Shown here one piece after another: positions 53,580 to 62,974 of a DNA stretch of 64,000 bases (position 1 is the first letter of the stretch; every line of letters begins with the position of its first letter). A program made the translations under genes and the position numbers. The notes beneath the pieces were generated by a model. The model was not told where the DNA came from, searched no databases, and saw only the letters and a list, made by a program, of their open reading frames with translations. The stretch lies in NCBI RefSeq assembly GCF_000147695.2, contig NC_015958.1, positions 1,032,501-1,096,500 of the forward strand. The letters are read 5' to 3'. Source of the stretch: Thermoanaerobacter wiegelii Rt8.B1. GTDB lineage: Bacteria > Bacillota > Thermoanaerobacteria > Thermoanaerobacterales > Thermoanaerobacteraceae.

Positions 53580-55646
53580 ATGAAAAAACTGGACAAACAT
53601 ATAAAAAATATAATTAAAAATGAGCAATTGATAATCATTTTTTTTGTTATTTTTTATTTTGTTTCTTCCTATGCCTTAGTTTATACTAGTGTAACGCCTC
53701 CAAAATTTGACTTAAAAGCTGGGGACGTAGCTACTCAAGACATAAAAGCTCCTAAAGATGTAGTAGATGTAGTTGCTACTCAAAAGAAAATAGAGGAAGC
53801 AGTAAATGCGGTAAATCCCAAATATGATTATAATGAAAATATTGCCAAAGAATCTTATCTTAAGCTGGTTGATTTTTTTAATAAATTGAGAGATGTACGC
53901 AAATCTTCAGAAACAGAAGAAAAGAAATTGCAGGACTTTAAAGCTGTAAGTCCCATAGGTCTAGAAGATAATGACGTGGCTTTGCTTTTAAAAATAGATG
54001 ATAATACCCTTATAAACATGGAATCGGTGGTATTATCGACAGAAAAAGCAATTATGGCAAGGCAGATTACAGAAGATGCTTTGCCTACTGTTTTAAACGA
54101 TGCCAAGAGTGTTGTAGAAAGTTCTGATATTTCTGAAGAAGTAAAACCAGTAGCCGTTAAGATTTTATCTTCTGTTATTGTTCCTAATATGATATATAAT
54201 GCCTATGAGACAAACCTTGCTAAAAAAGAAGCAGAGGAAAGAGTACAGCCGGTTATGTATAAAAAAGGACAAAATATCGTAGTCAGTGGAGAAGTGGTGA
54301 CACAACAACAAATTGAGGTTTTGAAATCTTTAGGTCTCTTAAAAGGTAGCAGTAAGATTGACTATGGAATGATAATAGGCTTATTTTTGATTTTAGGCTT
54401 GTCACTTTTTTTATCAGTGTATTATATTATAAAATTGGACAAAAAGATTACTACAAAAAAAATGTACATTGAATTGTTGTGCTTAACAGGTATTTTTTAT
54501 CTTTTATTAGCTGTTGCCTTTAAAGAGATTGAACCGCTTTTAATTCCTGCTGCTACTTTGCCTATGCTAATTTCTGTTTTAATAGATCCTTATATTGCTA
54601 TTATGATTGACATAATTTATTCTCTTTTAGTAGGCTTAATGGTGGGTTTTAACCAAGAATTTATTTTTATGTCATTGCTAGGGGGATTGATTGGTGCAGT
54701 AAAACTTTCTCATTCTAAGCAACGTTTAGATTTTGTAAAAGCGGGTCTTTACGTCAGTGGGGTAAATCTTGTAAGTATTGTAGGAATAGGGCTTTTAAAT
54801 AGCAATGATATAATTTCTGTATTAAAAAGTAGTTTATGGGGAATTGTCAGTGGAACTTTTAGTATAATTTTGGTTATTGGTACTTTGCCTTTTTGGGAAG
54901 CAGCTTTTGATATCTTAACTCCTTTAAAACTTTTAGAGCTATCAAATCCCAATAATCCGCTTCTTAAAAAACTTATGATGGATGCTCCTGGTACTTATCA
55001 CCACAGCATAGTAGTAGCAAATCTCGCAGAAGCTGCTTCTGATGCTATTGGAGCAAACAGTTTGTTAGTTAGAGTGGGGGCTTATTACCATGATATAGGT
55101 AAAATTAAAAGACCTTATTTTTTCAAAGAGAACCAGCTTTCAGGAGAAAATTTGCATGACAAAATTTCTCCTGATTTAAGTACATTAGTAATAATTTCCC
55201 ATGTAAAAGATGGTATAGAATTAGCTAAAAAGTATAAACTTCCTCAACAAGTCATCGATTTGATAAAAGAACACCATGGTACTTCCTTAGTGAAATACTT
55301 TTATACTAAGGCTTTACAGAATGAAGAGGAATCTTGCGAAGAAGAATCTTTCAGATATCCAGGTCCAAAGCCTTCTACCAAAGAGTCTGCCATTTTGATG
55401 TTGGCAGATTCTGTAGAAGCAGCTGTGAGATCTATCCCGGAACCTACTGAGGAAAATATAAAAAATATGATTGATAAAATCGTCGCAGATAGATTAAATG
55501 ATGGTCAGTTGGAAGATAGCGATTTAACTTTAAAAGATATTAAAACTATAAAAAATTCTTTTTTGACTGCTTTAACTGGTATGTTTCATAAAAGAATTGA
55601 GTATCCTGATATTGAACCAAATCAAAATAAAGAGGTGTTAGAATGA
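53580..55646 (+). CDS. pgpH: c-di-AMP phosphodiesterase PgpH (7TMR-HD)
   Basis: PgpH hydrolyses c-di-AMP to pApA. The 688-residue protein has an N-terminal membrane helix, a large outer domain (about 40-255), seven helices (about 260-460), and a cytoplasmic HD domain with TYHHSIVVANLAEAA, GAYYHDIGKIKRPYFF and DLIKEHHGTS. Order and length match the family. It lies between phoH and ybeY as in Bacillus yqfF. It supports c-di-AMP signalling, as does the riboswitch at 10.7 kb. One of the two A8 runs I saw lies here. Confidence 0.93.
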   Translation: MKKLDKHIKNIIKNEQLIIIFFVIFYFVSSYALVYTSVTPPKFDLKAGDVATQDIKAPKDVVDVVATQKKIEEAVNAVNPKYDYNENIAKESYLKLVDFFNKLRDVRKSSETEEKKLQDFKAVSPIGLEDNDVALLLKIDDNTLINMESVVLSTEKAIMARQITEDALPTVLNDAKSVVESSDISEEVKPVAVKILSSVIVPNMIYNAYETNLAKKEAEERVQPVMYKKGQNIVVSGEVVTQQQIEVLKSLGLLKGSSKIDYGMIIGLFLILGLSLFLSVYYIIKLDKKITTKKMYIELLCLTGIFYLLLAVAFKEIEPLLIPAATLPMLISVLIDPYIAIMIDIIYSLLVGLMVGFNQEFIFMSLLGGLIGAVKLSHSKQRLDFVKAGLYVSGVNLVSIVGIGLLNSNDIISVLKSSLWGIVSGTFSIILVIGTLPFWEAAFDILTPLKLLELSNPNNPLLKKLMMDAPGTYHHSIVVANLAEAASDAIGANSLLVRVGAYYHDIGKIKRPYFFKENQLSGENLHDKISPDLSTLVIISHVKDGIELAKKYKLPQQVIDLIKEHHGTSLVKYFYTKALQNEEESCEEESFRYPGPKPSTKESAILMLADSVEAAVRSIPEPTEENIKNMIDKIVADRLNDGQLEDSDLTLKDIKTIKNSFLTALTGMFHKRIEYPDIEPNQNKEVLE

Positions 55647-56122
55647 ACATTTTGATAGACAACAGACAAGATAAAGTTGATGCAATAAATTTGGAAGAAT
55701 TGGTGGAAAAAGTTATAAAAACAGTATTAGAGGTAGAAGAGGTTATTGATAATGTTGAAGTAAGTGTGTCTTTTGTGGATAATGAGGAAATTAGAAAATT
55801 AAATAAATATTATAGAGGTATAGATAAGCCGACGGATGTTTTGTCATTTCCTTTAGCAGAGTTTGAAGATACTTATGCAGAGGTTGAAGAAATAGAGGAA
55901 GATTCAGAAGAGGTGCAGCCAATAGGAGATATAGTTATTTCTTTAGAAAAAGCATTAGAGCAGTCAATGGAATATGGGCATTCCTTTGAAAGAGAAGTAG
56001 CTTATTTAACAGCTCACAGCATGTTGCATCTTTTGGGTTATGACCATGAAACTGAAGAAGAAAGAAAAATTATGAGGGAAAAAGAAGAGGAAGTTATGGC
56101 AAGGCTTAATATTGGGCGGTGA
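55643..56122 (+). CDS. ybeY: Endoribonuclease YbeY
   Basis: YbeY processes the 16S rRNA 3' end and takes part in ribosome quality control. The metal motif is AHSMLHLLGYDHE (three histidines). The usual LNKYYRGIDKPTDVLSFPL segment is present. Length is 159 residues, with an acidic insertion (EVEEIEEDSEEVQ). Start ATG 55643 overlaps the pgpH stop. Confidence 0.95.
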   Translation: MNILIDNRQDKVDAINLEELVEKVIKTVLEVEEVIDNVEVSVSFVDNEEIRKLNKYYRGIDKPTDVLSFPLAEFEDTYAEVEEIEEDSEEVQPIGDIVISLEKALEQSMEYGHSFEREVAYLTAHSMLHLLGYDHETEEERKIMREKEEEVMARLNIGR

Positions 56123-56126
56123 TTTT

Positions 56127-56822
56127 GTGAAATCGAGAAATTTAATTGACAGCTTTAATTATGCGATAGATGGCATTTTACATGCTTTTAAAACCCAAAG
56201 AAACATGAAGATTCACTTTGCCATAGCAATATTGGTATTATTCTTTTGCCTTTTTTTGGACCTTTCCAGGGTAGAATTTGTGGTAATTTTATTTACAATT
56301 TCTTTAGTTTTAATTTCTGAAATGATAAATACGGCTATTGAAACCACAATTGACATGATGGTTAAAAATTATAATCCTTTGGCTAAGGTTGCGAAAAATG
56401 TAGCTGCAGGAGCAGTTCTTATATCCGCGATAAATGCCATTCTTGTAGCTTATTTAATATTTTTTGATAGAGTAAATCCTTGGACAAAAATAATTTTATT
56501 AAAGCTTAGAGAGTCACCCATTCATATCACAGTTATAAGTCTTTTAGTTGTAGTGTTTTTGACTGTAATTTTAAAGGTGCATTTTAAAGAAGGAACTCCT
56601 ATGAGGGGAGGAATGCCCAGCGCTCATAGTGCTATTGCTTTTGCTACTGCGACAGCTATAACTTTTATGACAGCAAATGCTTTTATTGCCACTTTAGGTT
56701 TTTTACTTGCTCTTATGGTGGCTGAAAGCAGAGTAGAAGGTAAAATCCACTCTTTTTCTCAGGTATTTTTTGGAGGTTTATTTGGGATATTGATTACAGT
56801 GTTGATTTTTCAAATAATCTAG
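56127..56822 (+). CDS. dgkA: Diacylglycerol/undecaprenol kinase fused to PAP2-like phosphatase domain
   Basis: The first ~125 residues are a DgkA-type membrane kinase (SFNYAIDGILHAFKTQRNMK and the LISEMINTAIETTID metal motif). The second half has further helices and KEGTPMRGGMPSAHSAIAFA, with the PSAHS motif of PAP2-type phosphatases. The fusion suggests a lipid phosphate cycle for undecaprenol. GTG 56127 start after GGGCGGTGA. The stop TAG (56820-56822) is made by the first bases of IS copy 2: without the IS the gene would end one codon later (QIIK stop), so one residue is lost. Confidence 0.9.
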   Translation: MKSRNLIDSFNYAIDGILHAFKTQRNMKIHFAIAILVLFFCLFLDLSRVEFVVILFTISLVLISEMINTAIETTIDMMVKNYNPLAKVAKNVAAGAVLISAINAILVAYLIFFDRVNPWTKIILLKLRESPIHITVISLLVVVFLTVILKVHFKEGTPMRGGMPSAHSAIAFATATAITFMTANAFIATLGFLLALMVAESRVEGKIHSFSQVFFGGLFGILITVLIFQII

Positions 56823-57023
56823 GGATGTGCAAAATTAATTAAAATAATCACGAACAAAAACCAAAATATGTATGACATACAATATATAGTAATCAACACT
56901 GACAATCAAACATAAAGGAAGTGGTAAGGGAAAAGAAAAGACAAAAAGAGGAGCTAAAGAAGGGCATAAATATCCTGTAGAAGTCAAATGTTAAAAAATG
57001 GCATGAGCTAAATTCAGCAAAAG

Positions 57024-58301
57024 TTAAGCCGATTGCATTAAAGCAACAAGAGACTTAAACTCATCAAATTTACCCAGTTTAATAGCTACAATAGCGACAG
57101 TAAGCAAAGTAATATGGCCAAAAGTATTAAGGTTGCTGACAGAATTAATATTTCTAACATAAGCCTTTTCAAAATCTAGAGCTTTAAATCGAGAATTATA
57201 TCTTTCTGATTCTACTCTTAGTCTATAGACAGCCTTAAAATATAGGGAGTCTCTATTAATAGAAGACCTATAATCAGAAGATATAATAGCATACTTAGTA
57301 CAGCCTCTATGCTTTTTGCCATTAAAATATTTAGGATGCTTTATAGGGCAGGCAGAGTCATCTTTAGAATTACAGAACTTGCAAACAAATTTTTGCTTAA
57401 TAAAACCATCAAAATACTGCTTGCCGTCTTTGAGCATTTTAATACCTGCTTCACAAACCATATAACCATCATCAGTCAGTGGGGGACTTTTAGAATTACG
57501 CTTGTTAAGAGGAATAAAACAATGACCATGGAGAGTATCTCTAACAAAATTATAAACTCTCTTAACATCATACCCCTTATCGGCAATAAAATTAACATAC
57601 TTAAGGTTAAACCATTTATTAGTCTTTTCAAGTAAAGACAAAGCAACTTCAAAATCAGGGACATCAGCGGGAGTAGTAGTTTCAGCGATAGGTAATCCAG
57701 AGATAGCATCAACAATAATATGATTTTTATAGCCCCAATAAAACTTATAACGTTTATTAGAAGAATCATTAGAAGCAGAATAAACGCCTAATTTACAATC
57801 CTTATCAGACTTAGGCTGATTATCTTTAGAGAATTTATTTTTAGAAAAAGACTTAGGGTTATTTAACTTAGTGTTAGCTTTAATAGGGGTAGAGTCCATG
57901 GAAATAAACTCACCAGAGATAATGCCCATATTTTTGAGGATATTGACTTGATTTTGAAAGATAGAGGTCAAATAATCATGAGAGAACTCATTAATAAAAC
58001 GGCGGAAAGTCCAATAAGAAGGAAGAGGTTTAAGGATGTTAAAGCCACAAAGATGAGCAATGATAAGATTATTGCGGAGATAATCTAAAAGGTCAGAAAT
58101 TGTACCGAATCTTTCAGCTTTCATAACAATAAAAGCTCTAAACATTGCATGATGAGAATAACCCTTACGGCCAGGACTAGAGGAAGGGAATTCAGGTATT
58201 GAAGACAAGTCTAGATTTTTAAACATAGAAGAATAGAAATCAATTTTAGACAGAGAAGTAAAGAGTTCAGGTATATTTAAAAGTAATTGAAGCTGGTACA
58301 T
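57024..58301 (-). CDS. DDE transposase of the IS4/IS5 superfamily, copy 2
   Basis: Identical to the copy at 24959 except for one residue (Ser instead of Phe at position 40, in the segment ending EFPSSSPGRKG) and a few silent changes. The same DUF772-like start, candidate catalytic acidic residues and cysteine cluster are present, so it should be active. Confidence 0.88.
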   Translation of the reverse strand: MYQLQLLLNIPELFTSLSKIDFYSSMFKNLDLSSIPEFPSSSPGRKGYSHHAMFRAFIVMKAERFGTISDLLDYLRNNLIIAHLCGFNILKPLPSYWTFRRFINEFSHDYLTSIFQNQVNILKNMGIISGEFISMDSTPIKANTKLNNPKSFSKNKFSKDNQPKSDKDCKLGVYSASNDSSNKRYKFYWGYKNHIIVDAISGLPIAETTTPADVPDFEVALSLLEKTNKWFNLKYVNFIADKGYDVKRVYNFVRDTLHGHCFIPLNKRNSKSPPLTDDGYMVCEAGIKMLKDGKQYFDGFIKQKFVCKFCNSKDDSACPIKHPKYFNGKKHRGCTKYAIISSDYRSSINRDSLYFKAVYRLRVESERYNSRFKALDFEKAYVRNINSVSNLNTFGHITLLTVAIVAIKLGKFDEFKSLVALMQSA

Positions 58302-58380
58302 GTAGGATTTCCCCCTCCTTAAAAAATATTTTCATGCGGTATATATAATAATTCGACAAATGGGAGGGGAAATCCTACAT
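58300..58380 (-). promoter_or_regulatory. Inverted repeat enclosing the transposase ribosome site and start, copy 2
   Basis: The same 15-bp perfect arms as in copy 1: ATGTAGGATTTCCCC at the ribosome site and its complement about 50 bp further out. It would mask the ribosome site in transcripts reading in from outside. Confidence 0.7.
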
Positions 58381-58491
58381 AAAAGATAAAAAATTCAAGA
58401 GTGATAGGAAAAAAGTATGTCTGTAGAATGGCTTAAATGAAGGCTTTTGAATTTTGCACAAGTCTAAAATAATCAAATAAGGAGTGATGAT

Positions 58492-59400
58492 ATGGGCCAT
58501 AAAGCTGGTTTTGTAGCATTAGTTGGTAGAACTAATGTAGGTAAATCTACTCTTTTAAATGCAATTTTACAAGAGAAGATTGCTATTACTTCTCCCAAAC
58601 CCCAAACTACTCGAAATACCATTCATGGGATTTTGACAACAGATGAATACCAGGTTATTTTTGTTGACACTCCTGGCATTCATAAACCTAAATCTAAATT
58701 AAGCGAATTTATGATTGAGGTAGCTAAAAGAACATTGAAGGAAGTTGACCTTATTTTGTATATGATAGAACCAGATACGGAAATAGGACCTGGAGATAGA
58801 TACATAATCGAACATTTAAAAGAAGTAGATACACCTGTCATACTTGTAGTCAACAAAATAGATTTGGTGCCTGAGAAAAGAGTAGAAGAGACTATAAAAA
58901 TTTTTAAAGAGCAATATGAGTTTAAAGATGTAGTAGCTATTTCTGCTATTGAAAATAAAAATATAGATTTGTTAAAAGAAAAAATTGTATCACTTTTGCC
59001 AGAAGGCCCCAGATATTATTTGGATGATTATATAACAGATCAGCCCGAAAAATTAATAGTGGCAGAAATAATTCGAGAGAAGATGTTACACTTTTTAGAG
59101 GAAGAAGTACCTCACGGTGTTTATGTGGAAGTGGAATCTATTAAAGAGAGGGAAGATAAAGATATAATAGACATTGAAGCATATATTTACTGTGAGAAAG
59201 AGTCCCACAAAGGAATTATTATAGGCAAAAATGGGCAAATGCTAAAAAAGATAGGTCAAAGTGCGCGACTTGATTTAGAAGAATTTTATGGAAAACAGGT
59301 TTTTCTTGACCTATGGGTAAAGACGAGGAAGGGGTGGAGAGACAATACAACGTTACTTAAAAAATTAGGATATGCCATTGACAAGAAAACTTACGAATAG
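58492..59400 (+). CDS. era: GTPase Era
   Basis: Era binds 16S rRNA and is essential for 30S assembly. GTPase motifs are [32 protein letters not shown] and the SAIE region. The C-terminal KH domain has [16 protein letters not shown]. Length is 302 residues. Start ATG 58492 after AATAAGGAGTGATG. The ribosome site predates the IS insertion, but transcription from the upstream operon now has to cross 1.6 kb of IS. Confidence 0.97.
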   Translation: MGHKAGFVALVGRTNVGKSTLLNAILQEKIAITSPKPQTTRNTIHGILTTDEYQVIFVDTPGIHKPKSKLSEFMIEVAKRTLKEVDLILYMIEPDTEIGPGDRYIIEHLKEVDTPVILVVNKIDLVPEKRVEETIKIFKEQYEFKDVVAISAIENKNIDLLKEKIVSLLPEGPRYYLDDYITDQPEKLIVAEIIREKMLHFLEEEVPHGVYVEVESIKEREDKDIIDIEAYIYCEKESHKGIIIGKNGQMLKKIGQSARLDLEEFYGKQVFLDLWVKTRKGWRDNTTLLKKLGYAIDKKTYE

Positions 59401-59435
59401 TAAAGTATTTAGTGAAAACAAAAGGAGGTTATATT

Positions 59436-60107
59436 ATGAACATAGCAAAAATGATTGACCACACTTTATTAAAACCAAATGCGACAAAAAGCGAGATAGA
59501 AAAGCTTTGTAATGAGGCAAAAGAGTATGGATTTGCTTCTGTCTGCATAAACCCCTGCTTTGTAGACCTTGCCTATAGTATGTTAAAAGATACAGATGTT
59601 AAAGTTTGCACAGTGATAGGTTTTCCATTAGGTGCAAATACTATCGAAACCAAAGTATTTGAAGCAGTTGAAGCGGTTAAAAAAGGTGCGACAGAAGTTG
59701 ACATGGTATTAAATATAAGCATGTTGAAGAGTGGAGATTACGACTATGTAAAAAAAGAAATTGAAGAAGTTGTGAAAGCGGTAAAATCCTATGGAGATAT
59801 AGTTGTAAAAGTAATTTTAGAAACCTGCTATCTCACTGATGAAGAAAAGGTAAAAGCATGTCAGATCACAAAAGAAGCAGGTGCTGATTTTGTTAAGACT
59901 TCTACTGGTTTTGGGCCAGGTGGAGCCACTGTGGAGGATGTAAAATTAATGAGACAGGCAGTTGGTGAAAACTTTGGTGTTAAAGCCTCTGGCGGTGTAA
60001 GAACTGCTGAAGATGCTAAGGCGATGATTGAAGCAGGAGCTAATCGCATTGGGGCAAGTGCAGGTGTTAAGATTGTGGAGGAATGGAATAAACTAAAAAT
60101 GAGTTGA
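59436..60107 (+). CDS. deoC: Deoxyribose-phosphate aldolase
   Basis: DeoC cleaves 2-deoxyribose 5-phosphate to glyceraldehyde 3-phosphate and acetaldehyde. A TIM-barrel class I aldolase of 223 residues; lysines are in [11 protein letters not shown] and [15 protein letters not shown] (the Schiff-base lysine is in the latter), with [11 protein letters not shown] at the end. Start ATG 59436 after AAAGGAGG. Placed between era and recO, which is not the standard Bacillus order (cdd and others). Confidence 0.95.
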   Translation: MNIAKMIDHTLLKPNATKSEIEKLCNEAKEYGFASVCINPCFVDLAYSMLKDTDVKVCTVIGFPLGANTIETKVFEAVEAVKKGATEVDMVLNISMLKSGDYDYVKKEIEEVVKAVKSYGDIVVKVILETCYLTDEEKVKACQITKEAGADFVKTSTGFGPGGATVEDVKLMRQAVGENFGVKASGGVRTAEDAKAMIEAGANRIGASAGVKIVEEWNKLKMS

Positions 60108-60113
60108 TAAAAA

Positions 60114-60860
60114 ATGCGCTTGTTAAAAACAGAAGCAATAGTATTAAAAAACAATTTAATAGGTGAAACAGACAAAATAGCCACCCTTTTTACTAAAAGC
60201 TATGGTAAACTTCAGGCAGTGGCAAAAGGGGCAAGGCGCTCAAAGAGCCGATTTGTGAATGCAATAAGGCTTTTTGTTGTTGCCAATTATGTTATTTTTG
60301 AGGGGCAAAATTATTACTATATTGACCAATGGGAGTTAATCGAAGCTCATAAAAATATAGAAAAAGACTTAGCTAAATTTTCTGTAGCTTCGTATATTGC
60401 CGAAACTATAAACAAAATTTTAGAGGAAAATCAAAAAAGCGAGAGGCTGTATCTGTTTTTAAAACATTCTTTAAAAGCAGTTGACGAGCTACAAATAGAC
60501 CCTTTAATTTTTATTTCTTCTTATAACTTAAAATTAGTTTCTTTATTGGGATATATGCCTCAACTTGATAATTGTGTTGTCTGTGGAAAAAGAGAGAATT
60601 TAAAATATTTTTCTAATTCCTGCGGGGGTGCAGTGTGTATAAACTGCAAAAATAAATGTTTTGACGCCAAGCCATTACATGAAGTAACATTAAAAGCTAT
60701 AAAGTATTTTCTTAAAGGAGATTATGACAAGCTTCAAAATATTAAAGTTTCAAGAGTTATAAAAGAAGAAGTGGATAAAATAATAACAGCCTATATGAAA
60801 GAACATCTTGAAATAGAGTTTAAATCAAAAGATTTTATTGACAAGTTACAAAATATGTGA
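60114..60860 (+). CDS. recO: DNA repair protein RecO
   Basis: RecO loads RecA with RecR in recombinational repair. The 248-residue protein has an OB fold at the N-terminus ([36 protein letters not shown]) and a zinc-binding part with [10 protein letters not shown] and CGGAVCINC. Start ATG 60114. The usual era-recO neighbourhood. Confidence 0.94.
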   Translation: MRLLKTEAIVLKNNLIGETDKIATLFTKSYGKLQAVAKGARRSKSRFVNAIRLFVVANYVIFEGQNYYYIDQWELIEAHKNIEKDLAKFSVASYIAETINKILEENQKSERLYLFLKHSLKAVDELQIDPLIFISSYNLKLVSLLGYMPQLDNCVVCGKRENLKYFSNSCGGAVCINCKNKCFDAKPLHEVTLKAIKYFLKGDYDKLQNIKVSRVIKEEVDKIITAYMKEHLEIEFKSKDFIDKLQNM

Positions 60861-60874
60861 AAGGAGGGTTTAAC

Positions 60875-61285
60875 GTGTTAGATGAAGAATTAGAAAAAAT
60901 AGATATGATAGTAGAGAGAATGGGAGTAAGTTATAAAGAAGCAAAAGAAGCATTAGAAAAGTCAGGTGGCAGTGTTGTAGACGCATTGATATATATAGAA
61001 GAGAATAGAAAAAGTTGGACTGAGACCTTTACAGTCGCAGGTTCAGAAGTTATGGAAAAAATAAAAGAATTAATTAAAAAAGGTAATGTTACAAAAATAA
61101 GAATAAAAAAAGACGATAAAGTTCTTTTGGAGATTCCTGTAACTGCAGGTGCTATTTCTGCAGTTATCATTCCTCAGTTGACGTTAGTGGGAGCGGCAGT
61201 AGCGCTTTTAGCTAATTGCACAATTGAAGTTGAAAAACATGATAAAAGCGTAACCGTATTAAAAGAAGAAAAGAAAAAAGATTGA
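60875..61285 (+). CDS. UBA-like plus DUF4342 protein
   Basis: The 136-residue protein has an N-terminal UBA/TS-N-like helical bundle (IDMIVERMGVSYKEAKEALE, then SGGSVVDALIYIEEN), similar to the nascent-chain and EF-Ts binding fold, and a C-terminal DUF4342-like domain (FTVAGSEVMEKIKELIKKGN, TKIRIKKDDKVLLEIPVTAG) with a hydrophobic stretch (AVIIPQLTLVGAAVALLANC). Start GTG 60875 after AAAGGAGGG. Function unknown. It follows recO by 14 bp. Confidence 0.8.
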   Translation: MLDEELEKIDMIVERMGVSYKEAKEALEKSGGSVVDALIYIEENRKSWTETFTVAGSEVMEKIKELIKKGNVTKIRIKKDDKVLLEIPVTAGAISAVIIPQLTLVGAAVALLANCTIEVEKHDKSVTVLKEEKKKD

Positions 61286-61310
61286 CAGAAACTTGTCTCT
61301 TTGGTATTCT
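61282..61310 (+). promoter_or_regulatory. Predicted promoter upstream of glyS
   Basis: TTGACA (61282-61287), 17 bp, TATTCT (61305-61310), starting inside the stop codon region of the DUF4342 gene. Confidence 0.6.
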
Positions 61311-61325
61311 TAAATAAGTAACCTC

Positions 61326-61361
61326 AAAAACCTTTCTTCCCAAAAGGGATGAAGGGTTTTT
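61326..61361 (+). terminator. Terminator hairpin between the DUF4342 gene and glyS
   Basis: AAAAACCTTTCTTCCC pairs with GGGATGAAGGGTTTTT (16 positions, one mismatch, one G-T). It lies downstream of the predicted glyS promoter, so it could also act as an attenuator. Confidence 0.75.
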
Positions 61362-61394
61362 GTATAATTGCGAGAGAAAAAGGAGTGTTATTAA

Positions 61395-62783
61395 ATGTCA
61401 CAAGCAGTCACAATGGATAAAATAGTTGCCCTTGCAAAAAACAGAGGGTTTGTTTTTCCAGGTTCTGAAATATATGGAGGACTTGCTAATACTTGGGATT
61501 ATGGACCTCTGGGAGTAGAACTTAAAAACAATATTAAGAGGATGTGGTGGAAAAGATTTATTCAACAAAGTCCTTATAACGTAGGAATTGATACTGCAAT
61601 TTTGATGAATCCAGAAGTGTGGGTTGCATCAGGTCACGTTAGCAGTTTTAGCGATCCTTTAATGGACTGTAAAGAGTGCAAATCAAGATTTAGAGCTGAC
61701 CAATTGATTGAAGACTACATTAAAGAAAAGGAATTAAATATTTCTATTGAAGGTTGGACAAATGAACAATTGATGGAATTTATAAAAGAGCATAAAGTGC
61801 CCTGTCCAAAATGTGGTGCCTATAATTTTACCGATATTAGGAAGTTTAATCTCATGTTTAAAACCTATCAAGGTGTTACAGAAGATTCTAAATCAGAAGT
61901 GTATTTGCGACCTGAAACCGCACAAGGAATTTTTGTGAACTTTAAAAACGTTCAAAGGACAACTCGTAAGAAAATACCTTTTGGAATAGGGCAAATTGGT
62001 AAATCTTTTAGAAATGAAATTACTCCTGGTAATTTCATATTCAGAACGAGAGAATTTGAACAGATGGAATTAGAATTTTTCTGTAAACCGGGAGAAGATA
62101 TGGAATGGTTTAGTTACTGGAGAAAATATTGCATGGATTGGCTTTTAGAATTCGGCTTAAAAGAAGAAAACTTAAGATTTAGAGACCATAAAAAAGAAGA
62201 ATTGTCTCATTATAGTACTGCTACCACAGACATAGAATATAATTTTCCCTTTGGATGGGGAGAATTGTGGGGAATAGCTAATAGAACAGATTTTGATTTA
62301 AGGCAACACATGGAACATTCTGGAGTTGACCTGTCTTATATGGACCCTGTAACAGGAGAAAAGTACATACCATATTGCATTGAGCCTTCTGTTGGGGTAG
62401 ATAGGTTAATGTTGGCATTTTTAATAGATGCCTATGAAGAAGAAGAGTTAGAAGATGGAGAAACTAGAGTGGTTTTAAGGCTTCATCCTGCTCTTGCTCC
62501 CATTAAGGCAGCAGTGCTTCCATTATCCAAGAAATTATCAGAAAATGCCTATAAGCTTTATGACCAGTTGAGAAATAAATTCGTAGTAGATTACGATGAG
62601 ACAGGAAGCATAGGTAAAAGGTATAGAAGACAGGATGAGATAGGCACGCCTTTCTGTATTACTTATGACTTTGATTCGGAAAATGACCATTGTGTAACCA
62701 TAAGAGATAGAGATACCATGGAGCAAGTGAGAATAAAAATTGAAGAAGTAGAGAAATATCTTGAAGAAAGGTTAAATTTTTAA
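61395..62783 (+). CDS. glyS: Glycyl-tRNA synthetase (alpha2 type)
   Basis: A class II synthetase of 462 residues, single-chain type. Motifs: [20 protein letters not shown], a zinc-type insertion ([16 protein letters not shown]), motif 2 [12 protein letters not shown] with [16 protein letters not shown], and motif 3 [13 protein letters not shown]. The C-terminal anticodon domain starts near [12 protein letters not shown]. Start ATG 61395 after AAGGAGTG. I see no T-box specifier or T-box sequence upstream. Confidence 0.95.
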   Translation: MSQAVTMDKIVALAKNRGFVFPGSEIYGGLANTWDYGPLGVELKNNIKRMWWKRFIQQSPYNVGIDTAILMNPEVWVASGHVSSFSDPLMDCKECKSRFRADQLIEDYIKEKELNISIEGWTNEQLMEFIKEHKVPCPKCGAYNFTDIRKFNLMFKTYQGVTEDSKSEVYLRPETAQGIFVNFKNVQRTTRKKIPFGIGQIGKSFRNEITPGNFIFRTREFEQMELEFFCKPGEDMEWFSYWRKYCMDWLLEFGLKEENLRFRDHKKEELSHYSTATTDIEYNFPFGWGELWGIANRTDFDLRQHMEHSGVDLSYMDPVTGEKYIPYCIEPSVGVDRLMLAFLIDAYEEEELEDGETRVVLRLHPALAPIKAAVLPLSKKLSENAYKLYDQLRNKFVVDYDETGSIGKRYRRQDEIGTPFCITYDFDSENDHCVTIRDRDTMEQVRIKIEEVEKYLEERLNF

Positions 62784-62820
62784 GGGAATCAGGCTTTTTA
62801 ACTGATTTCCTTGATTTTTT
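62783..62820 (+). terminator. Terminator after glyS
   Basis: GGGAATCAG, GCTTTTTAA, CTGATTTCC, followed by TTGATTTTTT. Confidence 0.75.
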
Positions 62821-62834
62821 ATGTTGAAATAATT

Positions 62835-62896
62835 TGTGATATAATAGGAAGGAAACGAAAAAGAAAGTTGGTTATCTTATAAACTTGTGATATAAT
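62835..62896 (+). promoter_or_regulatory. Tandem extended -10 elements upstream of ccpN
   Basis: TGTGATATAAT occurs at 62835-62845 and again at 62886-62896 in the same orientation. The second has TTGGTT as a possible -35 at 17 bp. One may be the ccpN promoter and the other a duplicate promoter or operator. Confidence 0.55.
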
Positions 62897-62974
62897 TATA
62901 CTAAAGTGATAAACCGATAGAAAACGTTTATGAAACGACAGAGGAAAGTATAAATTGTCAAAAACTTTAAAGGG

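Larger units (their letters stand above)
56812..58474 (-). mobile_element. 1647-bp DDE insertion sequence, copy 2, with 8-bp target duplication
   Basis: The element runs 56820-58466 between AAATAATC at 56812-56819 and 58467-58474. Ends match copy 1 (left TAGGGATGTGCAAAATT, right, inverted, TAGACTTGTGCAAAATT) and the length is identical. It was inserted into the last codons of the dgkA-PAP2 gene, 25 bp before the era start, and splits the ybeY-dgkA-era operon. Confidence 0.92.

Noticed and set aside
61286-61394. T-box riboswitch for glyS
   Set aside because: No specifier loop or T-box (TGGNACC-type) sequence is present; the leader is too short.
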